Assembly: GCA_037190225.1 (NCBI GenBank)
Contig: JBBCJL010000013.1
Span: 107,803-171,802, forward strand
Reading direction: 5' to 3'
Source of the DNA: MKSF01 sp037190225
GTDB lineage: Bacteria > Bacteroidota > Bacteroidia > Chitinophagales > Chitinophagaceae
Length of the DNA: 64,000 nucleotides
The notes beneath the pieces are model-generated. The model saw only the letters and a list, made by a program, of their open reading frames with translations. It searched no databases and had not been told where the DNA came from. Below are positions 1-8,461 of this stretch, piece by piece (the stretch's first letter is position 1; each line of letters opens with the position of its first letter). Both the position numbers and the translations under genes were made by a program.

Positions 1-1805
1 GAAAAATAAATCAATATTTACTGGAACGCTGCCCGGTGACCTGGAATACCAGGCTGGTCTGGACAGGCGCTACTGCCATTGTTATCCATATCCTGTACCT
101 GCTGTGGGGCTACAGTCATTTTTCTGATATCACCCTGCTGCACCAGGAAATATACGGAGACTATATCATGTTCGATGGTGTACAGTTCGTGGTATCCGTC
201 ATGATCTCCGTGGTGCTGCTGGTGGTCTGGATGATGTACCTCTTCAAGAATAATGCGCTGAAATCCTTTTATCCCCAGAACGGCAGGCATATCTTTGCTG
301 CCTTTGCGCAGTATGTGATCATAGTTTTCCTGTGCATATCCTTCCCGGTTTCCTATGTTGCAGGATACAAGATATTTCTCAATACACGGTTTGACAAAAC
401 AGTCATAAAGGAAGAAGCAGCGCATCTTTCCAGAAGCCGTGTCTTTTTCCTGGAAACCCCTTCGGATTATTTCATTTCGAACAGGGTATATCCTGCGCCT
501 TATGATACCCTGTTTGCTGTGGCTTCCTCTGAGATAGACGAGCGTTATCCTGTCATACGGTATGAGCAGAACGCTACCCAGTTCTATACCTATATGTACC
601 GTGATTTCCTATACGATACTTTTGTCAGCAGGCAATATGATGAGCAGGCTCCCTATTCCGATGAAAAGGAGATCACAAGGGTCAGTTCCGGTACAGACTC
701 TATCCGTGTCTTTTATACGGATAAATTTGTTGATCTGAGCAGGACCGCGGATCCTCACTATTCCCTTTATAATTATTCGGGTGCCGGTGCTGAGTATAAA
801 CGGTATCAGCGCTACTATGACGATGAGGCTGATTATAATGGCGGATATACCTCCCAGGCGCCGGACACTATGCCTGCCTCTTCCCTGTCAAAAGCTTTCA
901 GGACACGCGAGTTTGCTTACAATAAATATGTATATGAGCTGCTGCAGCGTAATGATCCCGGGGAGATAAAAGCATTGCTCAGCGGCACGCTGGCCATCCT
1001 TAAGAAGTATCGTATCGCTACGAACCTGGATGCGGACAACTGGTACAGGCTGGTGTACAATCCTCCCCTGTTCAGGGTGGACAGCTTTATTAGCGGGAAT
1101 CAATACAACGCTGAATATGCGGAATATTCGACTGCTACTGTTGCAGAGACGGTTATCGCCGATGCCAATGTATCGCCACGATACACCCGTTATTTGCTGG
1201 AAACATCCAAGGCATTCTATACCCTGGATAATATCCGTTCTCTTTCGGCTTGGTCCTTTGCAAAGGATGTAGCGACCATATTCTTCTGTGTAGCTATGGG
1301 ACTGGCCACCGTATTGCTGATGTACCGGGTAACAGGCCTGAAAACCCTCCTGTTTACCGTTATTAGTATGATCCTTATCAGTATCCTGGTCGGGCTGCTT
1401 ATTTTCCAGATCCATAACCTGAATTATAATTATGCCGGTGACAGGGAGGAGGGGACGCTGGTCAGCCTGTATATCGTTGCTTTTGTATATACCGGCATTG
1501 CGCTGCTGCCTTTGCTTTTATGGCGTTCTTTCAGGAAGATCGTTTCGGGCATTGCGCTGAGCATTACTGTTTTAGGATTTCCGTACTTTGTCTGGCTGGT
1601 GCTGCTGCTCATCAATACCCACCAGGAGATCGCCGTCCGGGAATTGTATGAGGAGTCCCCTGATCTGTATGTACATTTACAGTACACCCTGCTTAACCGG
1701 CTTGCTCCTGTAACGGTGGTCGCTATCATCGTGGCGGTAACCATAGTATTTATGTTTTTATATACCGCCGTTATCAAACGATGGAAAGGCTTGCCTGAAG
1801 GTTAA
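1..1805 (+). CDS. Multi-pass membrane protein of unknown function, probably 5'-truncated by the window edge
   Basis: A GTG at 36 would give 589 residues, but the frame stays open to the first base of the window (KINQYLLERCPVTWNTR precedes and joins it), so I think the gene starts outside the window. Three hydrophobic segments lie near the N-terminus (about residues 9-26, 53-71 and 92-112, counted from the GTG). A large, Tyr- and Asp-rich hydrophilic region (about 113-405) follows, then about five more membrane segments to the end. That layout resembles the permease-type subunit of an export system with a big extracytoplasmic domain, but I recognise no motif and assign no function. A strong hairpin terminator follows ten bases after the stop. 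Confidence 0.75.
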   Translation, partial: KINQYLLERCPVTWNTRLVWTGATAIVIHILYLLWGYSHFSDITLLHQEIYGDYIMFDGVQFVVSVMISVVLLVVWMMYLFKNNALKSFYPQNGRHIFAAFAQYVIIVFLCISFPVSYVAGYKIFLNTRFDKTVIKEEAAHLSRSRVFFLETPSDYFISNRVYPAPYDTLFAVASSEIDERYPVIRYEQNATQFYTYMYRDFLYDTFVSRQYDEQAPYSDEKEITRVSSGTDSIRVFYTDKFVDLSRTADPHYSLYNYSGAGAEYKRYQRYYDDEADYNGGYTSQAPDTMPASSLSKAFRTREFAYNKYVYELLQRNDPGEIKALLSGTLAILKKYRIATNLDADNWYRLVYNPPLFRVDSFISGNQYNAEYAEYSTATVAETVIADANVSPRYTRYLLETSKAFYTLDNIRSLSAWSFAKDVATIFFCVAMGLATVLLMYRVTGLKTLLFTVISMILISILVGLLIFQIHNLNYNYAGDREEGTLVSLYIVAFVYTGIALLPLLLWRSFRKIVSGIALSITVLGFPYFVWLVLLLINTHQEIAVRELYEESPDLYVHLQYTLLNRLAPVTVVAIIVAVTIVFMFLYTAVIKRWKGLPEG

Positions 1806-1814
1806 TGTTCAGAA

Positions 1815-1850
1815 TAAAGCGGCTGTTCCGGTTCGGGAACAGCCGCTTTA
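1815..1850 (+). terminator. Intrinsic terminator after the membrane protein
   Basis: A 15-bp perfect stem (1815-1829 with 1836-1850) closes on a six-base loop, immediately after the stop codon at 1805. The A-rich left and T-rich right foot of the stem let it act in either direction. Confidence 0.85.
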
Positions 1851-2148
1851 TCTTAAGGGATCATCTGCTTATAGAAAATAAGTTGTCATTACAGTGCCAC
1901 TTTGCTGAGCGGTGTCCTTTCTGCGGCTCATATACCGTTTTAGCTATAAAGGAGCTGAGGATGTTGGTCATTCCGAACGGATGTGAGGAATCTCTTATAA
2001 ATTTATAGCTTATAATGTCTTTGTTTCCTATCATAGATAGGAAGGTTATCTTTTAAATGAAGTACACAGGAATTCCTGCTGCTCCCTGATGCCGGTGTGC
2101 TGGAACAATAGCCAGTATCAGATCTCATTTGCCGGTATGATCGAAACG
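1851..2148. other. Gap downstream of mreD, without a convincing gene
   Basis: It holds one copy of a dispersed repeat (1966-1996) and an 8-bp hairpin (arms 2025-2032 and 2036-2043, three-base loop) that may end the mre transcript, although no T-run follows it. In many Bacteroidetes penicillin-binding protein 2 and rodA would follow mreD here; neither is present. Short open frames in both directions show no coding character. Confidence 0.5.
1966..1996 (+). repeat. Solitary copy of the dispersed repeat also seen at 57-60 kb
   Basis: GTCATTCCGAACGGATGTGA followed by GGAATCTC has the same plan as the units at 58.5-59.8 kb: GTCAT, an ACCGAA/CCGAA core, GGA, and a terminal AATCTC or TATCT. It lies between convergent genes, as such elements usually do. 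Assignment to one family is by eye. Confidence 0.55.
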
Positions 2149-2706
2149 CTATTCCGTGAGAGTATTGCTGCCCCCGCTGGATTGGGAGAACAGCAGGGTG
2201 TACAGGATGACCAGCACCATACTTGTAATGAAAGAAATGAATGTTTTCAGCAGCAGGTAGCCGAAGCTGCGGAAGCTCCAGATCTCGATCAGGTAGTAGC
2301 AGATATGATGCACCATGATGAGCACGGCTGCATATGTAAGAAAAGGTATCCATCCCATATTCCTGACGCCGGGAGACAGGTTGGGATAGTCGGACAGTCG
2401 CTGGGGCAGCAGTGCCGTCAGCACGCTGTTCCTCACCACGGCAATGAACAGGCATACGGCCGTATGCAATCCTCCCGTATCCATAAATATATCTACGGTG
2501 AGCCCTGTACCGAAGCTAAGCAGCAGCATAGCCCAGGTCGGCGTGGACAAGGGCAGCAGCAGGATGATCAGGGGGTAAAGAAAAGGACTGTAGGGCGGCA
2601 GTCCCCACGAGCTGCTGAGCCATTGCAGATGTATGTCATTCAGGAGGAATACCTGGATGAACATGATGGTTATAAAGCGTAGTATGTTCCGTAAATATAT
2701 ACTCAT
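2149..2706 (-). CDS. mreD: Rod shape-determining protein MreD
   Basis: A 185-residue, very hydrophobic protein with about five membrane segments across its length, the expected size and profile for MreD, the inner-membrane member of the elongasome. It starts three bases after the mreC stop on the same strand, in the order mreB-mreC-mreD, and that context is the main support because MreD sequences are poorly conserved. In the cell it works with MreC to couple cytoplasmic MreB filaments to lateral peptidoglycan synthesis. The transcript appears to end after it, since no mrdA or rodA follows. Confidence 0.85.
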   Translation of the reverse strand: MSIYLRNILRFITIMFIQVFLLNDIHLQWLSSSWGLPPYSPFLYPLIILLLPLSTPTWAMLLLSFGTGLTVDIFMDTGGLHTAVCLFIAVVRNSVLTALLPQRLSDYPNLSPGVRNMGWIPFLTYAAVLIMVHHICYYLIEIWSFRSFGYLLLKTFISFITSMVLVILYTLLFSQSSGGSNTLTE

Positions 2707-2709
2707 CTC

Positions 2710-3657
2710 CTATTGCTCTTTTGTGGATTCCAGTTCTTTCCTTTCTTTTTCATAATCATTCATGACCACGTACACCACCCGTAATGTCCTGAAGTTGGTG
2801 CTCAGCTTTACGGTAGCGGTTTTGGTATTATTGGTAGCCACGGTATCCACGCGGACCACGTTGCCCACCGGGATATGTCCCGGGTATAAGGAAGAAACGC
2901 TGCTGGTAGTTACGGGATCTCCTGCCCTTACTACGGAGCTCATGCTGATGTCTTTTACCAGCATATAATTCGGGCTCCCCGTTTTCCATACGGCTATCTC
3001 GTCAGAGCCGTTGATCTCTACGCCGATCTTCAGGAGATTGTTGCCTTTATCGCCCCCGCCGGATGAAATGACCGATACAACGGTGGCATAATTACCGGTG
3101 GTATTGGCCACCCGTCCTACGATACCATTGGTGGAAACTACGGGCATACCTTTCCTTACACCCTGCTTCTCGCCTTTGTTGATGGTCATATAATTAATGT
3201 TGGGATTGGTAATGGAGCTGTTGATGACCACAGCGGGCAGGTACTCGAACTGGTTGTACCGGAGCACCTTTTTCTCTCCTACATATTTGTACTGCACATT
3301 GCCGTCCTCGCTCTGCAGCGTGGCGATGGTATCCACCACCTTGACGGAATCCGTTTTATAGACCGGCAAAAGTGCCTGTACGGTCTGGTAGGTATCCACG
3401 CCTGTGAGCAGGGCGATCTCGTTCCGCAGTCGGCTGTTCTCTTCCACCAGCGCCTCATTGACATCCTTGAGCCCGAAATAATACGTGATATCGCTTTTCT
3501 TTTTATAGAGATAGCCGGCAACGGCGTTGGATGAGCTTAAGATATCCGCCCCCTGAATACTCTTCTTTTGCACAATAAGCACAATGGCTATTATTTCCAG
3601 AAGCAGAAATAACAGCAGGTTCCTGAAACGCCGTATAAGTAAAAATAGTGTACGCAC
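2710..3657 (-). CDS. mreC: Rod shape-determining protein MreC
   Basis: 315 residues: a short cytoplasmic N-terminus, one membrane helix (about 10-28, LLLFLLLEIIAIVLIV), a coiled-coil-like stretch (about 60-85, NEALVEENSRLRNEIALL), then a periplasmic beta-rich domain with the typical features NYMTINKGEKQGVRKGMPVV and NGIVGRV. This is the normal MreC plan; the protein forms periplasmic filaments that link MreB/MreD to the cell-wall synthases. It sits 82 bases downstream of mreB and three bases upstream of mreD. A hairpin in the mreB-mreC gap may reduce its expression relative to mreB. Confidence 0.93.
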   Translation of the reverse strand: MRTLFLLIRRFRNLLLFLLLEIIAIVLIVQKKSIQGADILSSSNAVAGYLYKKKSDITYYFGLKDVNEALVEENSRLRNEIALLTGVDTYQTVQALLPVYKTDSVKVVDTIATLQSEDGNVQYKYVGEKKVLRYNQFEYLPAVVINSSITNPNINYMTINKGEKQGVRKGMPVVSTNGIVGRVANTTGNYATVVSVISSGGGDKGNNLLKIGVEINGSDEIAVWKTGSPNYMLVKDISMSSVVRAGDPVTTSSVSSLYPGHIPVGNVVRVDTVATNNTKTATVKLSTNFRTLRVVYVVMNDYEKERKELESTKEQ

Positions 3658-3691
3658 GGGTAATGGCTGTATGACTTATTTTATAAGAAAA

Positions 3692-3723
3692 CATATGGTA
3701 CTAAATTTGCTTAGTACCATATG
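3692..3723 (-). terminator. Hairpin between mreB and mreC, a likely attenuator
   Basis: A 13-bp perfect stem, CATATGGTACTAA with TTAGTACCATATG, around a six-base loop. Read on the minus strand it is followed by TTTTCTTAT, so it has the shape of a weak intrinsic terminator inside the operon. It could also act as a processing or stability hairpin at the 3' end of mreB mRNA. Confidence 0.6.
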
Positions 3724-3739
3724 ATCTCTGGTTTTCAGA

Positions 3740-4762
3740 TTATTTCATCAGGAATGAAAAACGATTGATATTTTTCAGCGACATGCCGGTTCCTCTCACC
3801 ACGGCCCTCAGCGGGTCTTCTGCAATATGCACCGGCAGCTGTATCTTTTGTGCGATCCTTCTGTCCAGTCCTCTCAGCAATGCACCGCCGCCTGTGAGGT
3901 ACAGGCCTCTTCTGTAAATGTCAGCGGCCAGTTCCGGCTTGGTCTTTTCCAGGGCTTTCAGGATAGCCTCTTCTATTTTAAAGATGGACTTGTCCAGGGC
4001 TTCCGCGATCTCTTCATACGATACCTGGATCTGCTTCGGTATACCGGTAACAAGGTCCCTTCCGTTCACGAAAATATCATCCGGCGGGTTTTCAAGGTCC
4101 TTGATCGCGGCGCCTACGTGGATCTTGATCTGCTCTGCAGTACGCTCCCCGATGTTCAGGCTGTGATATTTCCGCATGGCTTCGATAATATCCTGTGTGA
4201 ATTCATCCCCGGCGATGCGCACGCTCTGGTCGCATACGATACCTCCCAGGGAAATGACGGATATACCTGTGGTACCGCCGCCGATATCTATGATCATGTT
4301 GCCGGTAGGCTCTTCCACATCAATGCCTATACCCAGCGCAGCGGCCATGGGCTCGTGTATCATATACACCTCCTTGGCGCCTGCCTGCTCGGCGCTGTCC
4401 CTTACGGCACGCTTCTCCACCTCCGTTATGCTGGACGGGATACAGATCACCATTTTCCAGCTCGGCGGGAATAAAGGCTTTTTAGGATATACCATTTTTA
4501 TCATTTCTCTCAGCATACCTTCCGCCGCGTCAAAATCCGCGATCACGCCGTCTTTCAAGGGGCGGATGGTCTTGAGATTATCGTGGGTCTTTTCGTGCAT
4601 CATCATAGCTTTTTTGCCTACGGCTATGATCTTATTGGTTGTCCGGTCTTTTGCTACTATAGAAGGCTCGTCCACTACTACCTGGTCGTTGTGAATGATC
4701 AGCGTATTGGCTGTTCCCAGATCTATTGCTATCTCCTGTGTTAAAAAATTAAATAAACCCAT
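3740..4762 (-). CDS. mreB: Rod shape-determining protein MreB, actin-like ATPase
   Basis: 340 residues, full length for MreB. The actin-fold phosphate motifs are visible: phosphate 1 near the N-terminus (IDLGTANTLI), phosphate 2 in the middle (IIDIGGGTTGISVISLGG), and the adenosine motif near the C-terminus (LYLTGGGALLRGLD). It polymerises on the inner face of the inner membrane and positions lateral wall synthesis. It is first in an mreBCD operon; a perfect -7 element lies about 70 bases upstream. The start at 4762 fits the family N-terminus (MGLFNFLTQEIAIDLGTAN). Confidence 0.97.
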   Translation of the reverse strand: MGLFNFLTQEIAIDLGTANTLIIHNDQVVVDEPSIVAKDRTTNKIIAVGKKAMMMHEKTHDNLKTIRPLKDGVIADFDAAEGMLREMIKMVYPKKPLFPPSWKMVICIPSSITEVEKRAVRDSAEQAGAKEVYMIHEPMAAALGIGIDVEEPTGNMIIDIGGGTTGISVISLGGIVCDQSVRIAGDEFTQDIIEAMRKYHSLNIGERTAEQIKIHVGAAIKDLENPPDDIFVNGRDLVTGIPKQIQVSYEEIAEALDKSIFKIEEAILKALEKTKPELAADIYRRGLYLTGGGALLRGLDRRIAQKIQLPVHIAEDPLRAVVRGTGMSLKNINRFSFLMK

Positions 4763-4832
4763 TGTGGTTGGATATAAATAAGTTGCTTGTTGTTAATGAA
4801 TTAAGTTGTGTGACGGAATATGTCAGGAGTTA

Positions 4833-4840
4833 CAAATATA
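4833..4840 (-). promoter_or_regulatory. Candidate -7 element for mreBCD
   Basis: Minus strand TATATTTG matches the Bacteroidetes TAnnTTTG consensus and implies a leader of roughly 65-70 bases. No good -33 TTTG stands at the usual spacing, so confidence is moderate. Confidence 0.5.
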
Positions 4841-5022
4841 TAAACATTATTTACAATGAAAAAGTAATTAAAATGATTATTTTATAACACTCTTCTGCCG
4901 TAAAGATAGACAACCTGTATGCCTGAATGAACCGATCCGAATGCAAATTTATTGTATTTTATCAGCCTAAAACAATTTGTTTGTCTAAATTATTTTATAA
5001 AAATCTTTGCGCGGAAAAACAG

Positions 5023-5030
5023 TAAATTTG
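5023..5030 (+). promoter_or_regulatory. Candidate -7 element for the hexapeptide protein gene
   Basis: TAAATTTG is a perfect TAnnTTTG, 43 bases before the ATG. A second arrangement with better spacing but one mismatch lies just upstream: TTTG at 4980-4983, an 18-base gap, then AATCTTTG at 5002-5009. Confidence 0.5.
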
Positions 5031-5073
5031 AACCGTTCTAAGCGTTATATAAATTATATTTAAACTTAATATT

Positions 5074-5586
5074 ATGCCAGTGATCTTACCAGTGAACGGA
5101 ATAATGCCGGATATCCCGGAAAGTTGCTTCATCGCTCCCAATGCTACTATAGTAGGAGATGTGGAAATGGGCACGGAATGCAGTGTGTGGTTCAACGCCG
5201 TGGTCAGGGGGGATGTGAACAGCATCAGGATAGGCAATAAGGTGAATATCCAGGACGGCGCCTGCATCCATGCCACCTACCAGAAGACAAGGGTGGTGAT
5301 AGGCAATAATGTGTCTATCGGGCATAACGCCATTGTACACGGCTGTGTCATATCGGATAATGTGCTGGTGGGTATGGGAGCGATAGTTATGGATGATGTG
5401 GTCATAGGGAGCAATACGATCATCGCCGCGGGAGCCGTAGTGCTGGAAGGTACGGCGGTGCCTTCGGGCTGCATCTTTGCCGGTGTGCCCGCCAAAAAAG
5501 TGAAGGACATCGGGCCGGAGCTCATCAGCGGGGAAATAGACAGGATCGCCAATAATTATGTATTGTACAGCAGCTGGTTCAAATAG
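5074..5586 (+). CDS. Gamma carbonic anhydrase-like hexapeptide-repeat protein
   Basis: 170 residues with left-handed beta-helix hexapeptide repeats through most of the chain (GDVEMGTECSVWFNAVVRGD, IGNKVNIQDGACIHA, IGNNVSIGHNAIVHGCVI). The histidines of GACIHA and IGHNAIVHG are where gamma-class carbonic anhydrases of the YrdA/PaaY/CaiE group bind zinc. Most bacterial members are trimeric cytoplasmic metal proteins with weak or unknown anhydrase activity, so the exact reaction is uncertain. It has its own promoter, diverges from mreB and is followed six bases later by the M1 peptidase gene, so the two are probably co-transcribed. Confidence 0.85.
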   Translation: MPVILPVNGIMPDIPESCFIAPNATIVGDVEMGTECSVWFNAVVRGDVNSIRIGNKVNIQDGACIHATYQKTRVVIGNNVSIGHNAIVHGCVISDNVLVGMGAIVMDDVVIGSNTIIAAGAVVLEGTAVPSGCIFAGVPAKKVKDIGPELISGEIDRIANNYVLYSSWFK

Positions 5587-5592
5587 CATATC

Positions 5593-7485
5593 ATGAGGAA
5601 ACTACAACAGGTAACAGGCATTGCCTTAATGATGCTGTGCTGTTTAAGCGCCTGCCAGACGGTGCAGGAGCAGGTGGAGCAGATCGCGCTGGTGGAAGAG
5701 CATTCCGACCCCCATACCTACTCCGATTATACCAGCATCGGGGTGACGCACCTGGACCTTGAGCTCTCGGTTGACTTTAAAAGCAGGATACTTTCGGGCA
5801 GCGCGCAATGGACGCTGACGCGGAATAATTCCAAAGCGATGGAGGTCATATTCGATACCTACCGCCTCGGGATCGACTCCGTGATACTGGATGACGGCAG
5901 TAAAGCCCTTTACAGCACAGGAAAATCCGATAAGATACTGGGCGCTCCCCTTACGGTAAAGGTGCAGCCGGAAACAAAGAAAGTGACCATATACTATAAG
6001 ACGGCGCCGGACGCCACGGCACTGCAATGGCTGGAAGCGGAACAGACGTCCGGGAAGCGGCAGCCTTTCCTGTACACCCAGGGGGAATCCATATACACGC
6101 GTAGCTGGATTCCCTGCCAGGACGGGCCGGGTGTCCGGTTTACCTACACTGCCGTTATCCATACGCCGGCAGACCTGATGGCCCTGATGAGCGCGGAGAA
6201 TCCCCGGGAAAAAAATAAGGAAGGACTGTACCATTTCACCATGCAGCAGCCGGTACCTTCTTACCTGGTGGCGCTGGCGGTAGGCGACCTGGCCTTTCAG
6301 CCCCTGAACGACCGTATGGGTGTCTATGCAGAGCCGGTCATGCTGAAAAGAAGCGCGGCAGAGCTGAGCGGGCTGGACCGTATGATGTCGGCCGCTGAAG
6401 CGCTGTACGGGCCTTATGACTGGGGCAGATATGATGTGCTGTTCCTGCCGGGCGGCTTTCCTTTCGGCGGCATGGAAAACCCGCGCCTTACTTTTGCCAC
6501 GCCCACCATACTGACGGGAGACAAATCCCTGGTAAACCTCATTGCCCACGAGCTGGCGCATAGCTGGAGCGGTAACCTGGTCACCAATGCCACCTGGAAC
6601 GATTTCTGGCTGAATGAAAGCTTTACCGTTTATTTTGAACGGCGTATTATGGAAGCGCTGGAAGGCAGGGAATATGCGGCGATGCTGTGGGATCTCGGGC
6701 TGCAGGACCTTAAAGCCACCATCCGGCACTACGGGGAGGATAAGCAGCCGTACACCAGGCTGAAGCTGGACCTGAGAGGCCAGGATCCCGACCTCGGGCT
6801 TTCTGATATCGCCTATGAAAAAGGCGCGGCCCTGCTGCTGCTTATGGAGCAGACGATAGGCCGGAATACGCTGGATTCGTTCATCAGCCGGTACTTTGCG
6901 GCGCACCGGTTCCAGTCTGTGAACACGGAGGGCTTCGTCAGGTATATGGAAAATACGCTCTTTACCCGCTTCCCCAGGTTGCGGCAGGACATCGCGTTCG
7001 ATACCTGGATATACAAGACAGGGTTGCCGGAGAACTGCCCGGAAGTGGAGAATCCCCGGTTCCGGAACGTGGACAGGGCATTGGAAGGCTTCCTTTCCGG
7101 GGGCAGCCTGCTGTCCAAAGAAAATACGGCTCACTGGTCCACGCATGAATGGCTGCATTTCCTGAGGGAGCTGAAGGACAGGAAGCCGGACGGGCAGACG
7201 CTGAAAACGCTGGATGCCGCATTTGGCTTTTCCGGCAGCTCCAATGCGGAAATAGCGACGGTCTGGTTTACAGTGGCCATCGGCGCCCGGTATGAGGCGG
7301 CGTTTCCCCCTATGGAAAAATTCCTGGAGCATACGGGCAGGATGAAATTCCTGGAGCCCGTTTACGAAGCGCTGTATAAAAGCGATGCTTACAAAGCCAG
7401 GGCTGCCCGGTACTTTGACAGCTATAAAGACAACTATCACCCGCTTGCACGAAAGTCCGTAGCGGCGATTATCGGTGTCAACTGA
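5593..7485 (+). CDS. M1-family zinc aminopeptidase, leukotriene A4 hydrolase-like lipoprotein
   Basis: 630 residues. The N-terminus is a lipoprotein signal (MRKLQQVTGIALMMLCCLSAC), so the enzyme should be anchored in the envelope. The M1 signature is complete: GGMEN substrate loop at 292-296, zinc motif HELAH at 319-323 and the third ligand E342 in NESFTVYFE, exactly 18 residues after the second His. The extra C-terminal helical region and the sequence around the active site (FGGMENPRLTFATPTIL) place it in the leukotriene A4 hydrolase/aminopeptidase branch rather than PepN. It probably trims N-terminal residues from peptides in the periplasm. The ORF starts six bases after the hexapeptide protein gene. 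Confidence 0.93.
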   Translation: MRKLQQVTGIALMMLCCLSACQTVQEQVEQIALVEEHSDPHTYSDYTSIGVTHLDLELSVDFKSRILSGSAQWTLTRNNSKAMEVIFDTYRLGIDSVILDDGSKALYSTGKSDKILGAPLTVKVQPETKKVTIYYKTAPDATALQWLEAEQTSGKRQPFLYTQGESIYTRSWIPCQDGPGVRFTYTAVIHTPADLMALMSAENPREKNKEGLYHFTMQQPVPSYLVALAVGDLAFQPLNDRMGVYAEPVMLKRSAAELSGLDRMMSAAEALYGPYDWGRYDVLFLPGGFPFGGMENPRLTFATPTILTGDKSLVNLIAHELAHSWSGNLVTNATWNDFWLNESFTVYFERRIMEALEGREYAAMLWDLGLQDLKATIRHYGEDKQPYTRLKLDLRGQDPDLGLSDIAYEKGAALLLLMEQTIGRNTLDSFISRYFAAHRFQSVNTEGFVRYMENTLFTRFPRLRQDIAFDTWIYKTGLPENCPEVENPRFRNVDRALEGFLSGGSLLSKENTAHWSTHEWLHFLRELKDRKPDGQTLKTLDAAFGFSGSSNAEIATVWFTVAIGARYEAAFPPMEKFLEHTGRMKFLEPVYEALYKSDAYKARAARYFDSYKDNYHPLARKSVAAIIGVN

Positions 7486-7540
7486 ATGTAATATGCGCTA
7501 TATTTTTTAACTTTATACCATCATTTTAAAAGTCTGACAT

Positions 7541-8443
7541 ATGAGATATGTGAATTTTGTGGGCGCATGCTTTATGGTTGGCCTGTTGCTGTTAGGCAGC
7601 AGCAGGAGCTATGCCCAGAAATTGTCTGCTGCGGAGACCGAGCTGTTCCGGAAACATGAGGACAGCCTGGCGGTGCTGGTGGATTCCCTGAGAGGCGCTA
7701 TTGTCCTGGATGAAAGAATGGACTATAATTATGCTTTTATCGCCAAGCTCAAGCAGGTCCTGTCCCTTGAGAACTCCTATTTATATCCTTTTGCCAGGCT
7801 GCAGGAGAGAATGCATATACTCGCGTCCCCTGACGGCAATTTCAGGCTGTTTAACTGGGTGGTAGCCTCCGGCAATTTTAAAAAGACCTACTTCGGCGCC
7901 GTGCAGCTTTCCAATGGCAGGATCATCCCCCTGCTTGATTATTCTGAGCAGCTGGAAGATAAGGGAAGGGCTAACGGCCTGACCACGGAAAAGGAATGGT
8001 ATGGTGCGGAGTACTATCATATTATGAAGGATGTGGCCTTCGGGCAGCCCGTATATCTCCTGTTCGGGTTCAATTCCAATTCCACCAAATTTAACAGGAA
8101 GCTGATCGATGTGCTGTCGGTCAAAGGCAACAGTATCCAGTTCGGAGCTCCTATATTTATGGCGCCCAATGTGCAGCATCAGCCTGTGCTGACCAACCGC
8201 TTTATCCAGTATTACAAGAAGAATGCCACGACCATGCTGAACTGGGATGCCTCCCTGGGCATGATCGTGTTCAACAGGCTGGAATCAGAGGTCAGCGCTC
8301 CGAGCCGCCTGGATACCTATATCCCTGCAGGACCCATTGACGGGTTCAAAAAAGAAGGGGATATGTGGCAATATAAAAAAGAAGTGCTGAACATTCTGAA
8401 GCTGTCTGACGGGAAGGCCCCTATTGACGGTGTAATGAATTAA
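7541..8443 (+). CDS. Secreted protein of unknown function
   Basis: 300 residues with a cleavable signal peptide (hydrophobic 6-20, then SRSYAQ). No domain is recognised. The mature protein is soluble-looking, with many aromatic residues and no repeats or membrane segments, so it is probably periplasmic. A near-consensus -7 (TAACTTTA, 7509-7516) lies 25 bases upstream. recJ starts 18 bases after its stop, so recJ may rely partly on this transcript. Family-level knowledge would be needed to say more. Confidence 0.75.
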   Translation: MRYVNFVGACFMVGLLLLGSSRSYAQKLSAAETELFRKHEDSLAVLVDSLRGAIVLDERMDYNYAFIAKLKQVLSLENSYLYPFARLQERMHILASPDGNFRLFNWVVASGNFKKTYFGAVQLSNGRIIPLLDYSEQLEDKGRANGLTTEKEWYGAEYYHIMKDVAFGQPVYLLFGFNSNSTKFNRKLIDVLSVKGNSIQFGAPIFMAPNVQHQPVLTNRFIQYYKKNATTMLNWDASLGMIVFNRLESEVSAPSRLDTYIPAGPIDGFKKEGDMWQYKKEVLNILKLSDGKAPIDGVMN

Positions 8444-8461
8444 AAAAACGGAGATCACAAT

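Larger units (their letters stand above)
4763..5073. other. Divergent promoter region between mreB and the hexapeptide protein
   Basis: AT-rich and non-coding. It carries one -7 element on each strand (4833-4840 minus, 5023-5030 plus). No small gene or riboswitch-like structure was recognised. Confidence 0.6.

Noticed and set aside
1805..2008. Open frame of 67 codons after the first gene
   Set aside because: It runs through the terminator stem and a repeat element and has no family resemblance.
2003..2682. Long open frames over mreD in other frames, both strands
   Set aside because: They overlap a clear mreD and have atypical, Gln/His-rich composition.
5644..7440. 598-codon open frame antisense to the M1 peptidase
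   Set aside because: The composition (Arg/Gln/His/Pro-rich) is that of the reverse of a real gene; the plus strand has complete catalytic motifs.
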